This document shows, one piece after another, positions 28,401 through 37,516 of a stretch of 64,000 nt of DNA. The number at the start of each line of letters is the position of its first letter. Positions within the stretch are counted from its first letter, which is position 1. Both the position numbers and the translations under genes were made by a program. The DNA is taken from assembly GCF_007489285.1 (NCBI RefSeq), contig NZ_VLIY01000007.1, positions 182,276 through 246,275 of the forward strand. The letters are read 5' to 3'. This stretch comes from Skermania sp. ID1734. Lineage in GTDB: Bacteria > Actinomycetota > Actinomycetes > Mycobacteriales > Mycobacteriaceae. The notes below the pieces were generated by a model. It ran no database searches, was not told where the DNA came from, and saw only the letters and a program-made list of their open reading frames with translations.

Positions 28401-29165
28401 ATGACGATCGTCTTCGTACACGGCAATCCCGAATCTGACGCCATCTGGGGTCCGCTGCGATCGGAACTGGGCCGCACCGATACGGTCTGCCTTTCCCCAC
28501 CCGGCTTCGGTGCTCCACTGCCGGAGGGGTTCGGCGCAACCGTCCTCGAATACTGCGAGTGGCTCATAGGCGAATTGGAGGCAATCGGCGAGCCGGTGGA
28601 TTTGGTCGGGCACGACTGGGGTGGCGGCCATGTGGTCAATGTGGCGATGCATCGGCCGGACCTGTTGCGCAGCTGGGTCAGTGATGCGGTCGGCGTGTTC
28701 GCCCCGGAATACGTATGGCACGACGCCGCACGAATCTGGCAGACACCGGGTGCGGGCGAAGAACTCGTCGACAAGATGATGAAGGCACCGCGGGAGGCGC
28801 GGGTCCGGCGCAATGTCGGGCTCGGCATGCCCGTCGACGTGGCTGAGGCGGTCGCCGACGCGCAAGGTGACGAGATGGGCCGCGCCATCCTCGCGCTGTA
28901 CCGCTCGGCAGCCCAACCGGCTATGGCCGAGCTTGGTAAGGAGCTGGAAAACGCTGCCAGCCGCCCAGGTCTGAACATCGTGGCGACCGAGGACGGCTAT
29001 GTCGGCGGTGATGGGCGTATCCGTGCCGGTGAACGCGCCGGCGCGCAGATCGCGCGGTTGGAAGGCCTGGGGCATTGGTGGATGCTGCAGGATCCGGCAC
29101 GGGGTGCGGCCGTACTCGCCGACTTCTTTGCCGCTGCGCCCGGCACATCAAACCTCAGTCGATAG
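28401..29165 (+). CDS. Alpha/beta hydrolase (haloalkane dehalogenase/epoxide hydrolase-like)
   Basis: A 254-residue hydrolase: oxyanion motif IVFVHGNPESDAIWGPL, nucleophile elbow PVDLVGHDWGGGHVVNVAM in which the nucleophile is Asp (HDWGG), and a C-terminal His in ARLEGLGHWWMLQDPARGA. An Asp nucleophile points to haloalkane dehalogenases, epoxide hydrolases or haloacetate dehalogenases rather than esterases. Its 3' end overlaps the 3' end of the convergent CaiB gene by 11 bp. Co-transcription with marR is possible. Confidence 0.87.
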   Translation: MTIVFVHGNPESDAIWGPLRSELGRTDTVCLSPPGFGAPLPEGFGATVLEYCEWLIGELEAIGEPVDLVGHDWGGGHVVNVAMHRPDLLRSWVSDAVGVFAPEYVWHDAARIWQTPGAGEELVDKMMKAPREARVRRNVGLGMPVDVAEAVADAQGDEMGRAILALYRSAAQPAMAELGKELENAASRPGLNIVATEDGYVGGDGRIRAGERAGAQIARLEGLGHWWMLQDPARGAAVLADFFAAAPGTSNLSR

Positions 29166-30294
29166 CACCCTCGGCACGCAACTGCGCGATTGCCTCGGTG
29201 TCGTAACCGAGCTCGGCGAGGATAGCGTCCGTATCTGCCCCGCTGCTGCTACCGGGTTGTGGCTGCGGCGCCGGAGTGCGGCTGAATCGCGGCGCGGGCG
29301 CCGGTTGCCGAATGCCGCCAACATCGACGAACGTGCCGCGAGACTGGTTGTGCGGATGCTCATGTGCTTCCCACGGCGAAAGTACCGGTGACACACAGGC
29401 ATCCGAGTCGGCGAAGATCTGCGCCCACTCGTCACGCGGTCGGCTGGCGAAGACGTCGGCGATGCGTTTGCGCAGCCCCGGTGCCTGGTCGAGGTCGTAC
29501 TGGAACGGCAGATCCTCCCCAGCCAAGCCGAGTTTGCTGAGGAACTCGGCGTAAAAATGCGGCTCAACGCAGCCCACGGCGACGTGCCGCCCATCGGCGC
29601 AGGTGTAGGTGTCGTAGAACGCCGCGCCACCGTCGAGCATGTTCTCGCCGCGCTCACCCTCCCACAATCCGGCCGCATGCATCCCGTGCACAAACGCGGT
29701 GATCAGTGCGGCGCCGTCGACCATCGAGGCGTCGATAACCTGCCCGAGGCCGGATCGTTCGCGTTCGTGCAGCGCGGCGAGCACGCCCATGGCCAGCATC
29801 AAACCGCCACCCGCGAAGTCTCCCAACAGGTTCAGCGGCGGCACCGGCCGTTCCCCGGCACGCCCGATGGGATCGAGCGCACCGGCGATGGCGATGTAGT
29901 TGATGTCATGACCGGCCCGCGACGCCAGCGGACCATCCTGGCCCCAGCCGGTCATGCGGGCGTAGATCAGCCGGGGGTTCGCCTCTTGACAGTCCTTCGG
30001 CCCGATACCGAGCCGCTCGGCCACCCCGGGCCGAAAGCCTTCGACAAAGACGTCGGCGGATTCGGTGAGGTCGAGCACCACGTCGCGGCCGGCCGGCGTC
30101 TTGAGATCCACTGCGATGGACCGTCTTCCCCGGTCGAGCACCCCCGACGGCGCCAGCAGGCCCATGCCGCCGTCGCCGCCCCGTTCGACGCGGATCACCT
30201 CAGCGCCCAGATCGGCCAGGATCATGCACGCGAACGGGGCCGGAGCGAGGCTGGCGATCTCGACAACTCGCAGGCCCTCCAGCGGACCCGGCAT
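29155..30294 (-). CDS. CaiB/BaiF family CoA-transferase or alpha-methylacyl-CoA racemase
   Basis: A 379-residue class III CoA-transferase-fold protein: MPGPLEGLRVVEIASLAPAP, FACMILADLGAEVIRVERGG, VEGFRPGVAERLGIGPKDC and LIYARMTGWGQDGPLASRAG, then HDINYIAIAGALDPIGR. The HDINY-type sequence and overall length resemble alpha-methylacyl-CoA racemases (Mcr) more than oxalate or carnitine transferases. It is the last gene of the six-gene beta-oxidation operon and overlaps the ACAD stop (TGATG). A racemase role for 2-methyl-branched acyl-CoA fits the operon; it remains inference. Confidence 0.88.
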   Translation of the reverse strand: MPGPLEGLRVVEIASLAPAPFACMILADLGAEVIRVERGGDGGMGLLAPSGVLDRGRRSIAVDLKTPAGRDVVLDLTESADVFVEGFRPGVAERLGIGPKDCQEANPRLIYARMTGWGQDGPLASRAGHDINYIAIAGALDPIGRAGERPVPPLNLLGDFAGGGLMLAMGVLAALHERERSGLGQVIDASMVDGAALITAFVHGMHAAGLWEGERGENMLDGGAAFYDTYTCADGRHVAVGCVEPHFYAEFLSKLGLAGEDLPFQYDLDQAPGLRKRIADVFASRPRDEWAQIFADSDACVSPVLSPWEAHEHPHNQSRGTFVDVGGIRQPAPAPRFSRTPAPQPQPGSSSGADTDAILAELGYDTEAIAQLRAEGAID

Positions 30295-32510
30295 CAGTTG
30301 CCCGCCGCCGCGTCGCGGGGGAGACCGAGCATGCGTTCGCCGATCACATTGAGCTGCACTTCAGTGGTGCCGCCGTAGATCGTGGTGGCCCGCCCGGCGA
30401 TGAGTTGCTCCATCGCCTTGTCGCTGGGCTGACCCGGCACGGCGACGGTGCCGGCGGCGCCGAGCTCGGCGACGACGAACTCCGAAATCGCCTGTCCCAA
30501 ACCCATACCCAGCAACTTGCCGACGCTCGAGGTAGTGCTCACGTCGATGCCCGAGAGCTGCTTGAGAACCACCCGGGCGCCGATGACGTCCAGCGCTTGG
30601 CTTTCCGCGATCAGTTCACCCACACGGGTCCGCGCCCCCGGCGACAGTTCGCGGCCCGTGGCGAACTTCAACAGGTCGGTCTCGGTGGCGTAGGCCTCCA
30701 TCTTCTGGCTCAGCGCCACCCGCTCGCCGGCGAGCGTGGTGCGTGCGACATGCCAGCCGTCGTTGACCTCACCGACCACGTTCTCGTCCGGGATGAAGAC
30801 ATCGTCGAGGAAGACCTCGTTGAACAGTGCCGAGCCGGTCATCTCGCGCAGCGGCCGGACCGTGATGCCCGGCGATTTCATATCGAGCACAAAGTAGGTG
30901 ATGCCGTCGTGCTTGGGCTTGGTGGGATCCGTGCGCGCGATGAGCATCGCCCAGTCGGCGAATTGCGCGACCGTGGTCCAGATCTTTTGGCCGGTGATCT
31001 TCCAGCCACCGTCGACCTTTTCGGCCTTCGTGGACAACGACGCCAGGTCCGAGCCAGCACCCGGCTCGCTGAACAACTGACACCACACCAGTTCTCCACG
31101 CAGCGTCGGGACGGCGAGTTCCTGCTTCTGCCGCTCGCTGCCGTGGGCAACCACAGCCTGCACCGCCCAGGTACCCATCAGCAGTTGCGGCAGCGCGATC
31201 CCCGCAGCCTTGATCTCCTGCGCAATCACGATCTGCTCCAAGGGAGAAGCGCTGCGGCCGTACGGCTTGGGCAAGTGCGGCTGTACCCAGCCGCCATCAC
31301 CGAGCGCGACCAGCTGATCGTCTTCGTCGGTGATTGCCGCGATGGTCGCCAGCTCGGCGCGGACCTGTGCGCGAATCGTCTCCGCTTCGGCGGGCAACTC
31401 CAGTTCGAGCGGGCGCCGCACGCCAGACAGGGCCTGATCGGCAACCCGATTGGCCGCCGCCTCGTGACCACCGAGCACGCCGCGAATGGCAAGTGCGCGA
31501 CGGTAATACAGGTGTGCATCGTGTTCCCAGGTGAATCCGATGCCGCCATGCACCTGAATGCAGTCCTGGGCGACCTTGACCGCAGCGTCCGGAACGATGA
31601 CCGCGGCGATGTCGGCCGCGAAATCTGCGGTCGCATCACCGTTGTCGAGGGCGGCTGCTGCGTCCCACAACACGGCACGCGCCTGTTCCAGCGCGATGCC
31701 CATGTGCGCGCACTTGTGCTTGACGCCCTGGAACTGCCCGATCGGCCGGCCGAACTGCACTCGCGTCTTGGCGTATTCGGCCGCGGTGGACACACACCAC
31801 GACATCACGCCGAGCGCCTCTGCACCGAGGACGACGGTGGCGATCGAACGCACGCGCTGCTCGCTGAGGCCATCGAGCACGCGGTCACCGCCCACCTCGA
31901 TTCCCACGGCCTCGACCCGTGCGGAGCCACGCAACACGTCGATGCTGTCCTGCGCAGTAATCGTCAGATCGGCACGATCGATTGCGGCCCAGCGAATGTC
32001 ATTACCGATACGGATCGGCACGATAATCAGGTCGGCGTGCTGCGCGCCGATCACCGCGTCGGTAGCGCCGCTGATCTGATAGCGGCCCTCGGCCCCCACG
32101 GCATTCAGCGGTTCACCGAGTCCGACCGCGCCCGTGCTCGAACCGTCGATCAGGCCGGGCAGCGCCTCGATCCCGACCTTCGAATCGGCAGCCGCGAGCA
32201 ATGCGGACGCCAGCGCAGTGGGCACGAACGGTCCCGGCGCCACCGACCGGCCGAGCGCCTCGAGGGCGACGGCCAGCGTGAGCAATCCGGCGCCGTGACC
32301 GCCCCGCGCCTCCGGCACATGCAAGCCCAGCAAGTCCTGGCCCGCCAACGCATCCCAGAACTGCGGGAACTTCTCCTGCTTCGGCGCGTCGACCGCTTCC
32401 CGCACCACCTCGTGCGTGATATTGCGCTCGGCGAAGGCGCGGACCGAGTCAGCAAGCAGGGTGTGCTCTTCGCTGATACCCAAGCCGAGTTCATATGCAT
32501 TGCGTGCCAT
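30294..32510 (-). CDS. Fused double-domain acyl-CoA dehydrogenase (FadE34-like)
   Basis: A 738-residue protein with two complete ACAD modules. Module 1 (about 1-375) includes LGLHVPEARGGHGAGLLTLA and CIQVHGGIGFTWEHDAHLYY. Module 2 (about 400-738) includes WCQLFSEPGAGSDLASLSTK, WKITGQKIWTTVAQFADWAM and TTIYGGTTEVQLNVIGERML, the region holding the usual catalytic Glu. Tandem ACADs of this size in mycobacteria replace alpha2beta2 enzymes that oxidise steroid or branched side chains. AGGAG precedes the ATG at 32510. The long open frame continuing upstream is not used. Confidence 0.92.
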   Translation of the reverse strand: MARNAYELGLGISEEHTLLADSVRAFAERNITHEVVREAVDAPKQEKFPQFWDALAGQDLLGLHVPEARGGHGAGLLTLAVALEALGRSVAPGPFVPTALASALLAAADSKVGIEALPGLIDGSSTGAVGLGEPLNAVGAEGRYQISGATDAVIGAQHADLIIVPIRIGNDIRWAAIDRADLTITAQDSIDVLRGSARVEAVGIEVGGDRVLDGLSEQRVRSIATVVLGAEALGVMSWCVSTAAEYAKTRVQFGRPIGQFQGVKHKCAHMGIALEQARAVLWDAAAALDNGDATADFAADIAAVIVPDAAVKVAQDCIQVHGGIGFTWEHDAHLYYRRALAIRGVLGGHEAAANRVADQALSGVRRPLELELPAEAETIRAQVRAELATIAAITDEDDQLVALGDGGWVQPHLPKPYGRSASPLEQIVIAQEIKAAGIALPQLLMGTWAVQAVVAHGSERQKQELAVPTLRGELVWCQLFSEPGAGSDLASLSTKAEKVDGGWKITGQKIWTTVAQFADWAMLIARTDPTKPKHDGITYFVLDMKSPGITVRPLREMTGSALFNEVFLDDVFIPDENVVGEVNDGWHVARTTLAGERVALSQKMEAYATETDLLKFATGRELSPGARTRVGELIAESQALDVIGARVVLKQLSGIDVSTTSSVGKLLGMGLGQAISEFVVAELGAAGTVAVPGQPSDKAMEQLIAGRATTIYGGTTEVQLNVIGERMLGLPRDAAAGN

Positions 32511-32521
32511 GAGTTTTTCTC

Positions 32522-33391
32522 CTAGCCGAGCTTGGTGGCGATGTCGTCGATGGTCCAGGGTCCGTCGGATTCGATGGTCGAAACGTCGTGCCAACCGGCC
32601 AGTTCCGAGATGCCGCCGCCCTGCACCGCGAAGACCTTCCCGGTCAGTGGGCAGTTGGCGCTGGCCAGGTAGGCGACCAGCGGCGAGATGTTGGCGGGAC
32701 TGAATGCATCGAATTCGCCCTCGGGCACCTCGGCCGCGAAGAGGGCACCCATCCCGGGGGTGGCGAGGGTCAGGCGGGTGCGGGCGATCGGGGCGATCGC
32801 ATTGACCCGCACGCCGTAGCGGTCGAGTTCCTCCGCCGCGACCAAGGTCAGCGCGGCGATACCCGCCTTGGCCGCACCGTAATTGGCCTGACCCGCATTC
32901 GGCATGAACGTGCCCGACGCCGAGGCGGTGTTGATCACCGAGGCAGCCACCGGCACACCGGCTTTGGACTGCTGCTTCCAATAGGCCGCCGCATGGCGCA
33001 GGGTGGCCGCATGTCCCTTCAAGTGGACGGCGATCACCGCGTCCCACTGGCTCTCGTCCATCCCGGCAATGAAGGAATCGCGCAGAATTCCAGCGTTGTT
33101 CACCAGCACATGCAGATCGCCGAATTCGCTGATGGCCTGGTTGATCAGCGCCGCGGCGCCATCCCAGCTGGCCACGTTGTCGGTGTTGGCCACCGCCTTG
33201 CCGCCGGCCGCGAGGATTTCTTCGACCACCTGCTGGGCCGGGCCGGCGTCGGCGCCGGTGCCGTCGTTCGCGCCGCCGAGGTCGTTGACGACGACGCTGG
33301 CGCCCTCCTTGGCGAACAACAGCGCGTGTTCACGACCGATGCCGCGTCCGGCGCCGGTGATGACGGCTACCCGGCCATCCAAAGTTCCCAT
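32522..33391 (-). CDS. Short-chain dehydrogenase (17-beta-HSD type 4/MFE-2-like 3-hydroxyacyl-CoA dehydrogenase)
   Basis: A 289-residue classical SDR: cofactor motif VAVITGAGRGIGREHALLFA (TGxxxGIG), VVVNDLGGANDGTGADAGPA with the acidic residue for NAD, LHVLVNNAGILRD, and the active-site Ser and YxxxK in QANYGAAKAGIAALTLVAA. The DLGG...GPAQQVVEEI stretch is characteristic of peroxisomal multifunctional-enzyme-like dehydrogenases. With MaoC and the thiolase in the operon, it most likely oxidises (3R)-hydroxyacyl-CoA. The ATG at 33391 has AGGAG upstream. Confidence 0.93.
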   Translation of the reverse strand: MGTLDGRVAVITGAGRGIGREHALLFAKEGASVVVNDLGGANDGTGADAGPAQQVVEEILAAGGKAVANTDNVASWDGAAALINQAISEFGDLHVLVNNAGILRDSFIAGMDESQWDAVIAVHLKGHAATLRHAAAYWKQQSKAGVPVAASVINTASASGTFMPNAGQANYGAAKAGIAALTLVAAEELDRYGVRVNAIAPIARTRLTLATPGMGALFAAEVPEGEFDAFSPANISPLVAYLASANCPLTGKVFAVQGGGISELAGWHDVSTIESDGPWTIDDIATKLG

Positions 33392-33420
33392 TGTTGCTTT
33401 GTCTCCTGAATATTGGTGGA

Positions 33421-34290
33421 TCAGCTGTTGGCGATGACTGCCAGGCCGTCTTTGATGACGAGCTCGTCGCCGACGGTGGTTTCGTAGGCGTATGCCTTCG
33501 CACCGTCTACCGCGGCACCGGCAGACCAAAAACGGGTCTCGATATCTTGTTCGGGCAGAACCGGTTTGGCGAAGCGCACGGCGAGCCGCCGCAACCGCTC
33601 CACGCGACCGCCGGCGAGTTCTGTCAAGGCGGCCCACGACGTGAAAGCCATTGTGCACAGCCCGTGGTTGATGATTCCGGGCAGCCCCGACATCCGTGCG
33701 ATCTCGTCGTCGAGGTGAATGGGCATCGGGTCACCCGACGCGGGGGAGTAGCGGAAGGTCTGGTCGGCATCGATGTGTGCCTTCACCACCGCCGCCGGAT
33801 TCTGCTGGCGCAGCGCCTCGTCGAACCGATGCTCGGGCGCATGCTCACCCTGGCCCGGCCCGGCATCGACCTTGCGGAAAAACGCCGTCAACCACTGCTC
33901 ATTGACGAGTTCTCCGGCGTCGGTGCGGGTTTCGGCATAGACGACCACCGTGGAGCCGTTGTCGCGGCCGACGTAGCCGACCGGCTTGGCCCGGGCTACC
34001 AGCGTGTCGCCCGGATAGATTGGGCGGTGGAAGTGGAAGTCCTGTTCGCCGTGAACGAGTTTCATCAACAACTCCACGGGCGCGACCGACAGCGCGGCGG
34101 GCGCCATCGACATGAACACCGGAACCACCGCGAACACCGGCGGGGCGATCTCGCCGCGACGGTGCCGCTCGATCGGATCGTTGGTCGCTTCCGCGTACTG
34201 CGCGATCCGCTCGGCGGTGACCTCGAATCGTTCCTCGTCGGTCCATTCACCGAGGCCGGTCGCGTCGAATTCGACTGTGGGAGCGGTCAT
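33421..34290 (-). CDS. MaoC-type enoyl-CoA hydratase (double hot-dog)
   Basis: A 289-residue protein with two hot-dog folds. The N-terminal part contains FEVTAERIAQYAEATNDPIE and VELLMKLVHGEQDFHFHRPI. The C-terminal part carries the hydratase-2 signature YSPASGDPMPIHLDDEIARM, with the catalytic Asp and His, then GLPGIINHGLCTMAFTS. This matches the MFE-2 hydratase-2 domain, making (3R)-hydroxyacyl-CoA for the SDR encoded next. The start shares its A with the stop of the SRPBCC gene (TGATG), so it is coupled. Confidence 0.92.
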   Translation of the reverse strand: MTAPTVEFDATGLGEWTDEERFEVTAERIAQYAEATNDPIERHRRGEIAPPVFAVVPVFMSMAPAALSVAPVELLMKLVHGEQDFHFHRPIYPGDTLVARAKPVGYVGRDNGSTVVVYAETRTDAGELVNEQWLTAFFRKVDAGPGQGEHAPEHRFDEALRQQNPAAVVKAHIDADQTFRYSPASGDPMPIHLDDEIARMSGLPGIINHGLCTMAFTSWAALTELAGGRVERLRRLAVRFAKPVLPEQDIETRFWSAGAAVDGAKAYAYETTVGDELVIKDGLAVIANS

Positions 34291-34721
34291 CAGGCGACGA
34301 GTTCGGCAAACTTGGCCAGCGACGATTCGAGGTCGGCCTGCGCGTTCTTTGCCACTGCCTTGCCGATCGGTCCGACGATCATGGCGCCGGTGAAGCTGGC
34401 CTCGATGCTCGCCTTCGAACCGTCGTTTTCCGGTTCCACCGCCAGGGCAAGTTCGACGACCACGCCGGCCATGCCGGTGCCGGACATCTTCATCCGGTGC
34501 GGGATGTCGAGTTCGTCGATGGTCCACTCGATCTTGTTCGCCATGCCCATGACCGAGACGACCTCGGTGAACTGGGTGCCGACCTTGATCTCGGTGGGGA
34601 TTTCGCTCTTCCATTTCTGGTGAATGGACAGCCACTCCTCCCAGCGGGCGGCGTCGGCGAGGGTGTCCCAGGTCTTCTGGGGCTCGGAGGGAAGCGAGAC
34701 GGAAACGGTTACGGATGCCAT
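34290..34721 (-). CDS. SRPBCC family protein (Rv0910-like)
   Basis: A 143-residue START/Bet v1-like helix-grip protein: MASVTVSVSLPSEPQKTWDT, EWLSIHQKWKSEIPTEIKVG, VSVMGMANKIEWTIDELDIP and ASFTGAMIVGPIGKAVAKN. The sequence resembles Rv0910, which has been described as the toxin of the Rv0909-Rv0910 pair, but no antitoxin-like gene lies next to it here. Within a beta-oxidation operon a lipid or acyl-CoA carrier role is at least as likely. GAAGGAGAA precedes the ATG at 34721. Confidence 0.88.
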   Translation of the reverse strand: MASVTVSVSLPSEPQKTWDTLADAARWEEWLSIHQKWKSEIPTEIKVGTQFTEVVSVMGMANKIEWTIDELDIPHRMKMSGTGMAGVVVELALAVEPENDGSKASIEASFTGAMIVGPIGKAVAKNAQADLESSLAKFAELVA

Positions 34722-34761
34722 GGGTTTTCTCCTTCTATTTCGATGCTTGCGGTGGGGGATA

Positions 34762-35952
34762 TCAGCGTTCGGCCGGACGGTAGGCGGTGACGACCACCGC
34801 GCCGCCGAGGCCGATGTTGTGTTGCAGCGCAATCTGTGCGCCATCGACCTGGCGCTGGTCGGCGGTGCCGCGCAACTGCCAGGTGAGTTCGCTGGCCTGG
34901 GCCAACCCGGTCGCACCGAGCGGGTGTCCCTTCGAGATCAGCCCGCCCGACGGGTTGACCACCCAGCGTCCGCCGTAGGTGGTGTCGTCGTTGTCGACCA
35001 GCTTGCCGCCGTCGCCTTCCGGACACAGTCCGAGCGCCTCGTAGGTGAGCAGTTCGTTGGTGGAGAAGCAGTCGTGCAGTTCGATCACGTCGACGTCTTC
35101 CGGCGAGATTCCCGACTGCTCATACACTTTCGCTGCCGCCTTGCGAGTCATGTCGGCGCCGACGAGGGTGATTGCGCTCTTATCGTCGAACGTGCTGTTC
35201 ATGTCGGTGACCATCGCCTGGCCGACGATCTCGACGGCTTGGGAGGCCAGGCCATGCTTGTCGACGAACGCCTCACTGGCCAGGATCACCGCGCCCGAAC
35301 CGTCGGAGGTGGGCGAGCACTGCAGCTTGGTGAGCGGACCGTAGATGGGCTTGGACGCGAGCACCTCGTCGAGGATGTACTCGTCCTGGAACTGCGCGTA
35401 CGGGTTGTTGCGGGAGTGCCGGTGGTTCTTGACGCCGATCTTGGCGAATTGCTCGGGGGTGGTGCCGTAGCGCTCCATGTGCTCTTTGCCCGCGGCCCCG
35501 AACATGTACGGTGCCGGCGGCATGGCGAATTCCTGGAGTTCGGCCAGTGCCAGCAGGTGCCGCATCATCGGCTGCTCGCGGTCGTCGAACGTCGAACCGA
35601 GCGAGCCCTTCTGCATCTTCTCGAAGCCCAAGGCCAGCGTGCAGTCGGCAAGTCCGCCGCGAATTGCCTGTGCGGCAAGGTAAAGCGCGGTCGAGCCGGT
35701 GGAGCAGTTGTTGTTGACATTGACCACCGGAATGCCGGTCATGCCTAGTTCGTACACGGCGCGCTGGCCGGAGGTCGACTCCCCGTACACATAGCCGACG
35801 TAGGCCTGTTCCACCTTGGGGTAATCGATGCCGGCGTCGGTGAGAGCGTTGGTGCCCGCTTCCCGCGCCATGTCCGGGTAGTCCCACTCCCGCGCTCCCG
35901 GCTTCTCGAACTTCGTCATGCCGACGCCGACGACGAACACCCTGTTACCCAT
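34762..35952 (-). CDS. SCPx-type thiolase / lipid-transfer protein
   Basis: A 396-residue thiolase: [19 protein letters not shown], the acylated Cys in [18 protein letters not shown], the conserved [20 protein letters not shown] with His, and the C-terminal [20 protein letters not shown]. It resembles M. tuberculosis Rv1627c and other SCPx-like thiolases, which cleave branched or steroid-derived 3-ketoacyl-CoA. It is the first gene of the operon, so it sits nearest the regulated promoter. The ATG at 35952 is preceded by GGGAG; an upstream in-frame start at 35973 is less likely. Confidence 0.93.
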   Translation of the reverse strand: MGNRVFVVGVGMTKFEKPGAREWDYPDMAREAGTNALTDAGIDYPKVEQAYVGYVYGESTSGQRAVYELGMTGIPVVNVNNNCSTGSTALYLAAQAIRGGLADCTLALGFEKMQKGSLGSTFDDREQPMMRHLLALAELQEFAMPPAPYMFGAAGKEHMERYGTTPEQFAKIGVKNHRHSRNNPYAQFQDEYILDEVLASKPIYGPLTKLQCSPTSDGSGAVILASEAFVDKHGLASQAVEIVGQAMVTDMNSTFDDKSAITLVGADMTRKAAAKVYEQSGISPEDVDVIELHDCFSTNELLTYEALGLCPEGDGGKLVDNDDTTYGGRWVVNPSGGLISKGHPLGATGLAQASELTWQLRGTADQRQVDGAQIALQHNIGLGGAVVVTAYRPAER

Positions 35953-36003
35953 GCTGGCTACTCCCTGCGACACGCTCGCGGACTATCTGAGACACGATGA
36001 CGC

Positions 36004-36036
36004 GGATAAGTTATCCAGACACGGTGTCCAAGTCAA
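36004..36036 (-). promoter_or_regulatory. Promoter and TetR operators of the beta-oxidation operon
   Basis: On the minus strand a -35 TTGACT (36036-36031) and a -10 TAACTT (36013-36008) are separated by 17 bases. GACAC-G-GTGTC (36018-36028) lies in the spacer and GGATAA-G-TTATCC (36004-36016) covers the -10. A further GACAC copy is at 35991-35995. A repressor bound there would block the thiolase-to-CaiB operon. The adjacent divergent TetR gene is the natural candidate. Confidence 0.7.
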
Positions 36037-36051
36037 TAGGTTCGCCGTAAC

Positions 36052-36756
36052 ATGTCAGGAATGTCGAACACCGCGCCGCGGGGCGGCTCGCAGGTGCTCG
36101 ACGGCCGGATGAGCCGTTGGGATGCCCACAACGCCGAGCGCCGAGAGCAGATACTCGAGGCCGCGATAGCCGCCATCAACGACGGCGACGACGCGATCGG
36201 CGTGAAAGAGATTGCGGTTCGCGCCGGCGTTCCGCGGTCGGTCGTCTACCGCATCTTTGCCGACCGTGACGACCTCGACGAACAACTGCGTGCGCGCATC
36301 GTCGAACGGCTGATGGTTCGGCTGGCTCCCACGTTGACACCGGAAGGCGCTGTGCGGGAATCCATTGCGCGGGCGGTGCGCACCTATCTGGATTGGGTGG
36401 TCGAGTACCCGAAGCTGCATCAGTTCCTCGGACGAGGTTCGCGCAGCAGGCCGAACCCGGCCTCGCGGGTCGTCACCGGCACCCGCACGGCAATCGCCGT
36501 TCAGTTGACCGGGCTGCTGGACGCCGTACTCGAAAAGCACTCCGCACCAACGACGCTCGCAGAACCGCTCGCATTCGGCACTATCGGACTCGTAAACGCG
36601 ACGGTCAACCGATGGCTCGGCAACCGCAACTCCGTCGTCACTGCCGACCAGCTCGCTGACTTTCTCACCGAATCGGTGTGGGGGCTCATCGAACTGCACG
36701 CCCGTGCGTTAGGGGTCGAGTTGACTCCGGCCACGACGATCGCCGAGCTGAGCTGA
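36052..36756 (+). CDS. TetR-family regulator of the beta-oxidation operon
   Basis: A 234-residue TetR protein: REQILEAAIAAINDGDDAIG, VKEIAVRAGVPRSVVYRIFA and DRDDLDEQLRARIVERL form the DNA-binding part. The N-terminal 25 residues precede the domain. The C-terminal part includes RTYLDWVVEYPKLHQFLGRG, which resembles other mycobacterial lipid-responsive TetRs. It is divergent from the six-gene operon with inverted repeats between them; an acyl-CoA ligand is the natural inference. Confidence 0.9.
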   Translation: MSGMSNTAPRGGSQVLDGRMSRWDAHNAERREQILEAAIAAINDGDDAIGVKEIAVRAGVPRSVVYRIFADRDDLDEQLRARIVERLMVRLAPTLTPEGAVRESIARAVRTYLDWVVEYPKLHQFLGRGSRSRPNPASRVVTGTRTAIAVQLTGLLDAVLEKHSAPTTLAEPLAFGTIGLVNATVNRWLGNRNSVVTADQLADFLTESVWGLIELHARALGVELTPATTIAELS

Positions 36757-36807
36757 CGCGTAGTTGCTTTGCCGGGAGGTGCCGCCGCGCAACTCAGCCG
36801 ACAAAAC

Positions 36808-36843
36808 TTGCTCTGACAGACGGGATCCCGTCTGTCAGAGCAA
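36808..36843. terminator. Perfect 36-bp palindrome, likely bidirectional terminator
   Basis: Two 18-base arms (TTGCTCTGACAGACGGGA and its exact inverse) meet without a spacer. Flanks are AAAAC on the left and CTTTCG on the right. It sits between two convergent TetR genes (stops at 36756 and 36905), where a two-way terminator is expected, but U-tracts are weak. A less perfect inverted repeat with AGTTGC/GCAACT arms lies just to the left. Confidence 0.6.
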
Positions 36844-36904
36844 CTTTCGTTGGCGCAATTGCGCAGGGCGAACCGCATGGCGCCAGTTTCGACCAGGGCC
36901 GGCG

Positions 36905-37495
36905 TCAGGCGAACGCCCGGATCGTCCGACGCGCAATCTCGGCGATGTACTCGGGATCCACTGCGTCCGTGGTGAATAAGGTGCGCAGGTAGATCGGGCT
37001 GGCCGCCATTTCCAGTAGTGCGCGTGGGTCGGTGCCCGACGGGACTTCACCTCTGGTGACTGCTCTTTCGACGATCGCGCCACTGTGGTGGAAGCGTTCC
37101 TGCCAGAACCTGGACTGGGCGCCCCGGATGTCGTCGCTGTCTTCGGCACCGGTGAGGGTGCCGTAAAGGACGGCGCGCACTGCACGGTTGCGCAGGGCGC
37201 TGGCGATATCGCTGAGCAACCGCTCTAGATCGCCCTGCAGTGACCCGGTATCCGGTGTCGCGACATTGATCTCGGTGAACGTGGCGAGCAGGTCGGCGAC
37301 GAGCGCGGCCTTGGTGGGCCAGCGTCGGTAGACGGTGGTCTTGTTGACGTGGGCGCGCTTGGCCACGTCGGACAACTGCAGGTTCTCGTAGCCGATCTCC
37401 GCGAGCAATTCCAGCGTCGCCGCGTGGGCGGCTGCGACGACGCGTGCCGAGCGTCCGCCAGGGCGGGGTCGAGGCGTTACGTCGGAATCGGTCAC
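36905..37495 (-). CDS. TetR-family regulator
   Basis: A 196-residue TetR protein: RVVAAAHAATLELLAEIGYE, NLQLSDVAKRAHVNKTTVYR and RWPTKAALVADLLATF form the recognition domain, with a C-terminal TetR_C-like domain (VLYGTLTGAEDSDDIRGAQS). It is divergent from the gene at 37626, and an inverted repeat AAAGCA-N8-TGCTTT overlaps the promoter of that gene. Autoregulation and control of the divergent gene are likely; the ligand is unknown. Confidence 0.9.
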   Translation of the reverse strand: MTDSDVTPRPRPGGRSARVVAAAHAATLELLAEIGYENLQLSDVAKRAHVNKTTVYRRWPTKAALVADLLATFTEINVATPDTGSLQGDLERLLSDIASALRNRAVRAVLYGTLTGAEDSDDIRGAQSRFWQERFHHSGAIVERAVTRGEVPSGTDPRALLEMAASPIYLRTLFTTDAVDPEYIAEIARRTIRAFA

Positions 37496-37516
37496 AGATT
37501 CAGTTTGTCAGGACCC

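Noticed and set aside
30405..32525. 706-residue plus-strand frame opposite the acyl-CoA dehydrogenase
   Set aside because: Mirror frame with repetitive His/Arg/Asp composition; the minus-strand enzyme is unambiguous.
34290..34721. Toxin-antitoxin module based on the Rv0910-like protein
   Set aside because: No small antitoxin-like gene is adjacent; it is embedded by overlaps in a beta-oxidation operon, so a TA call is not supported.
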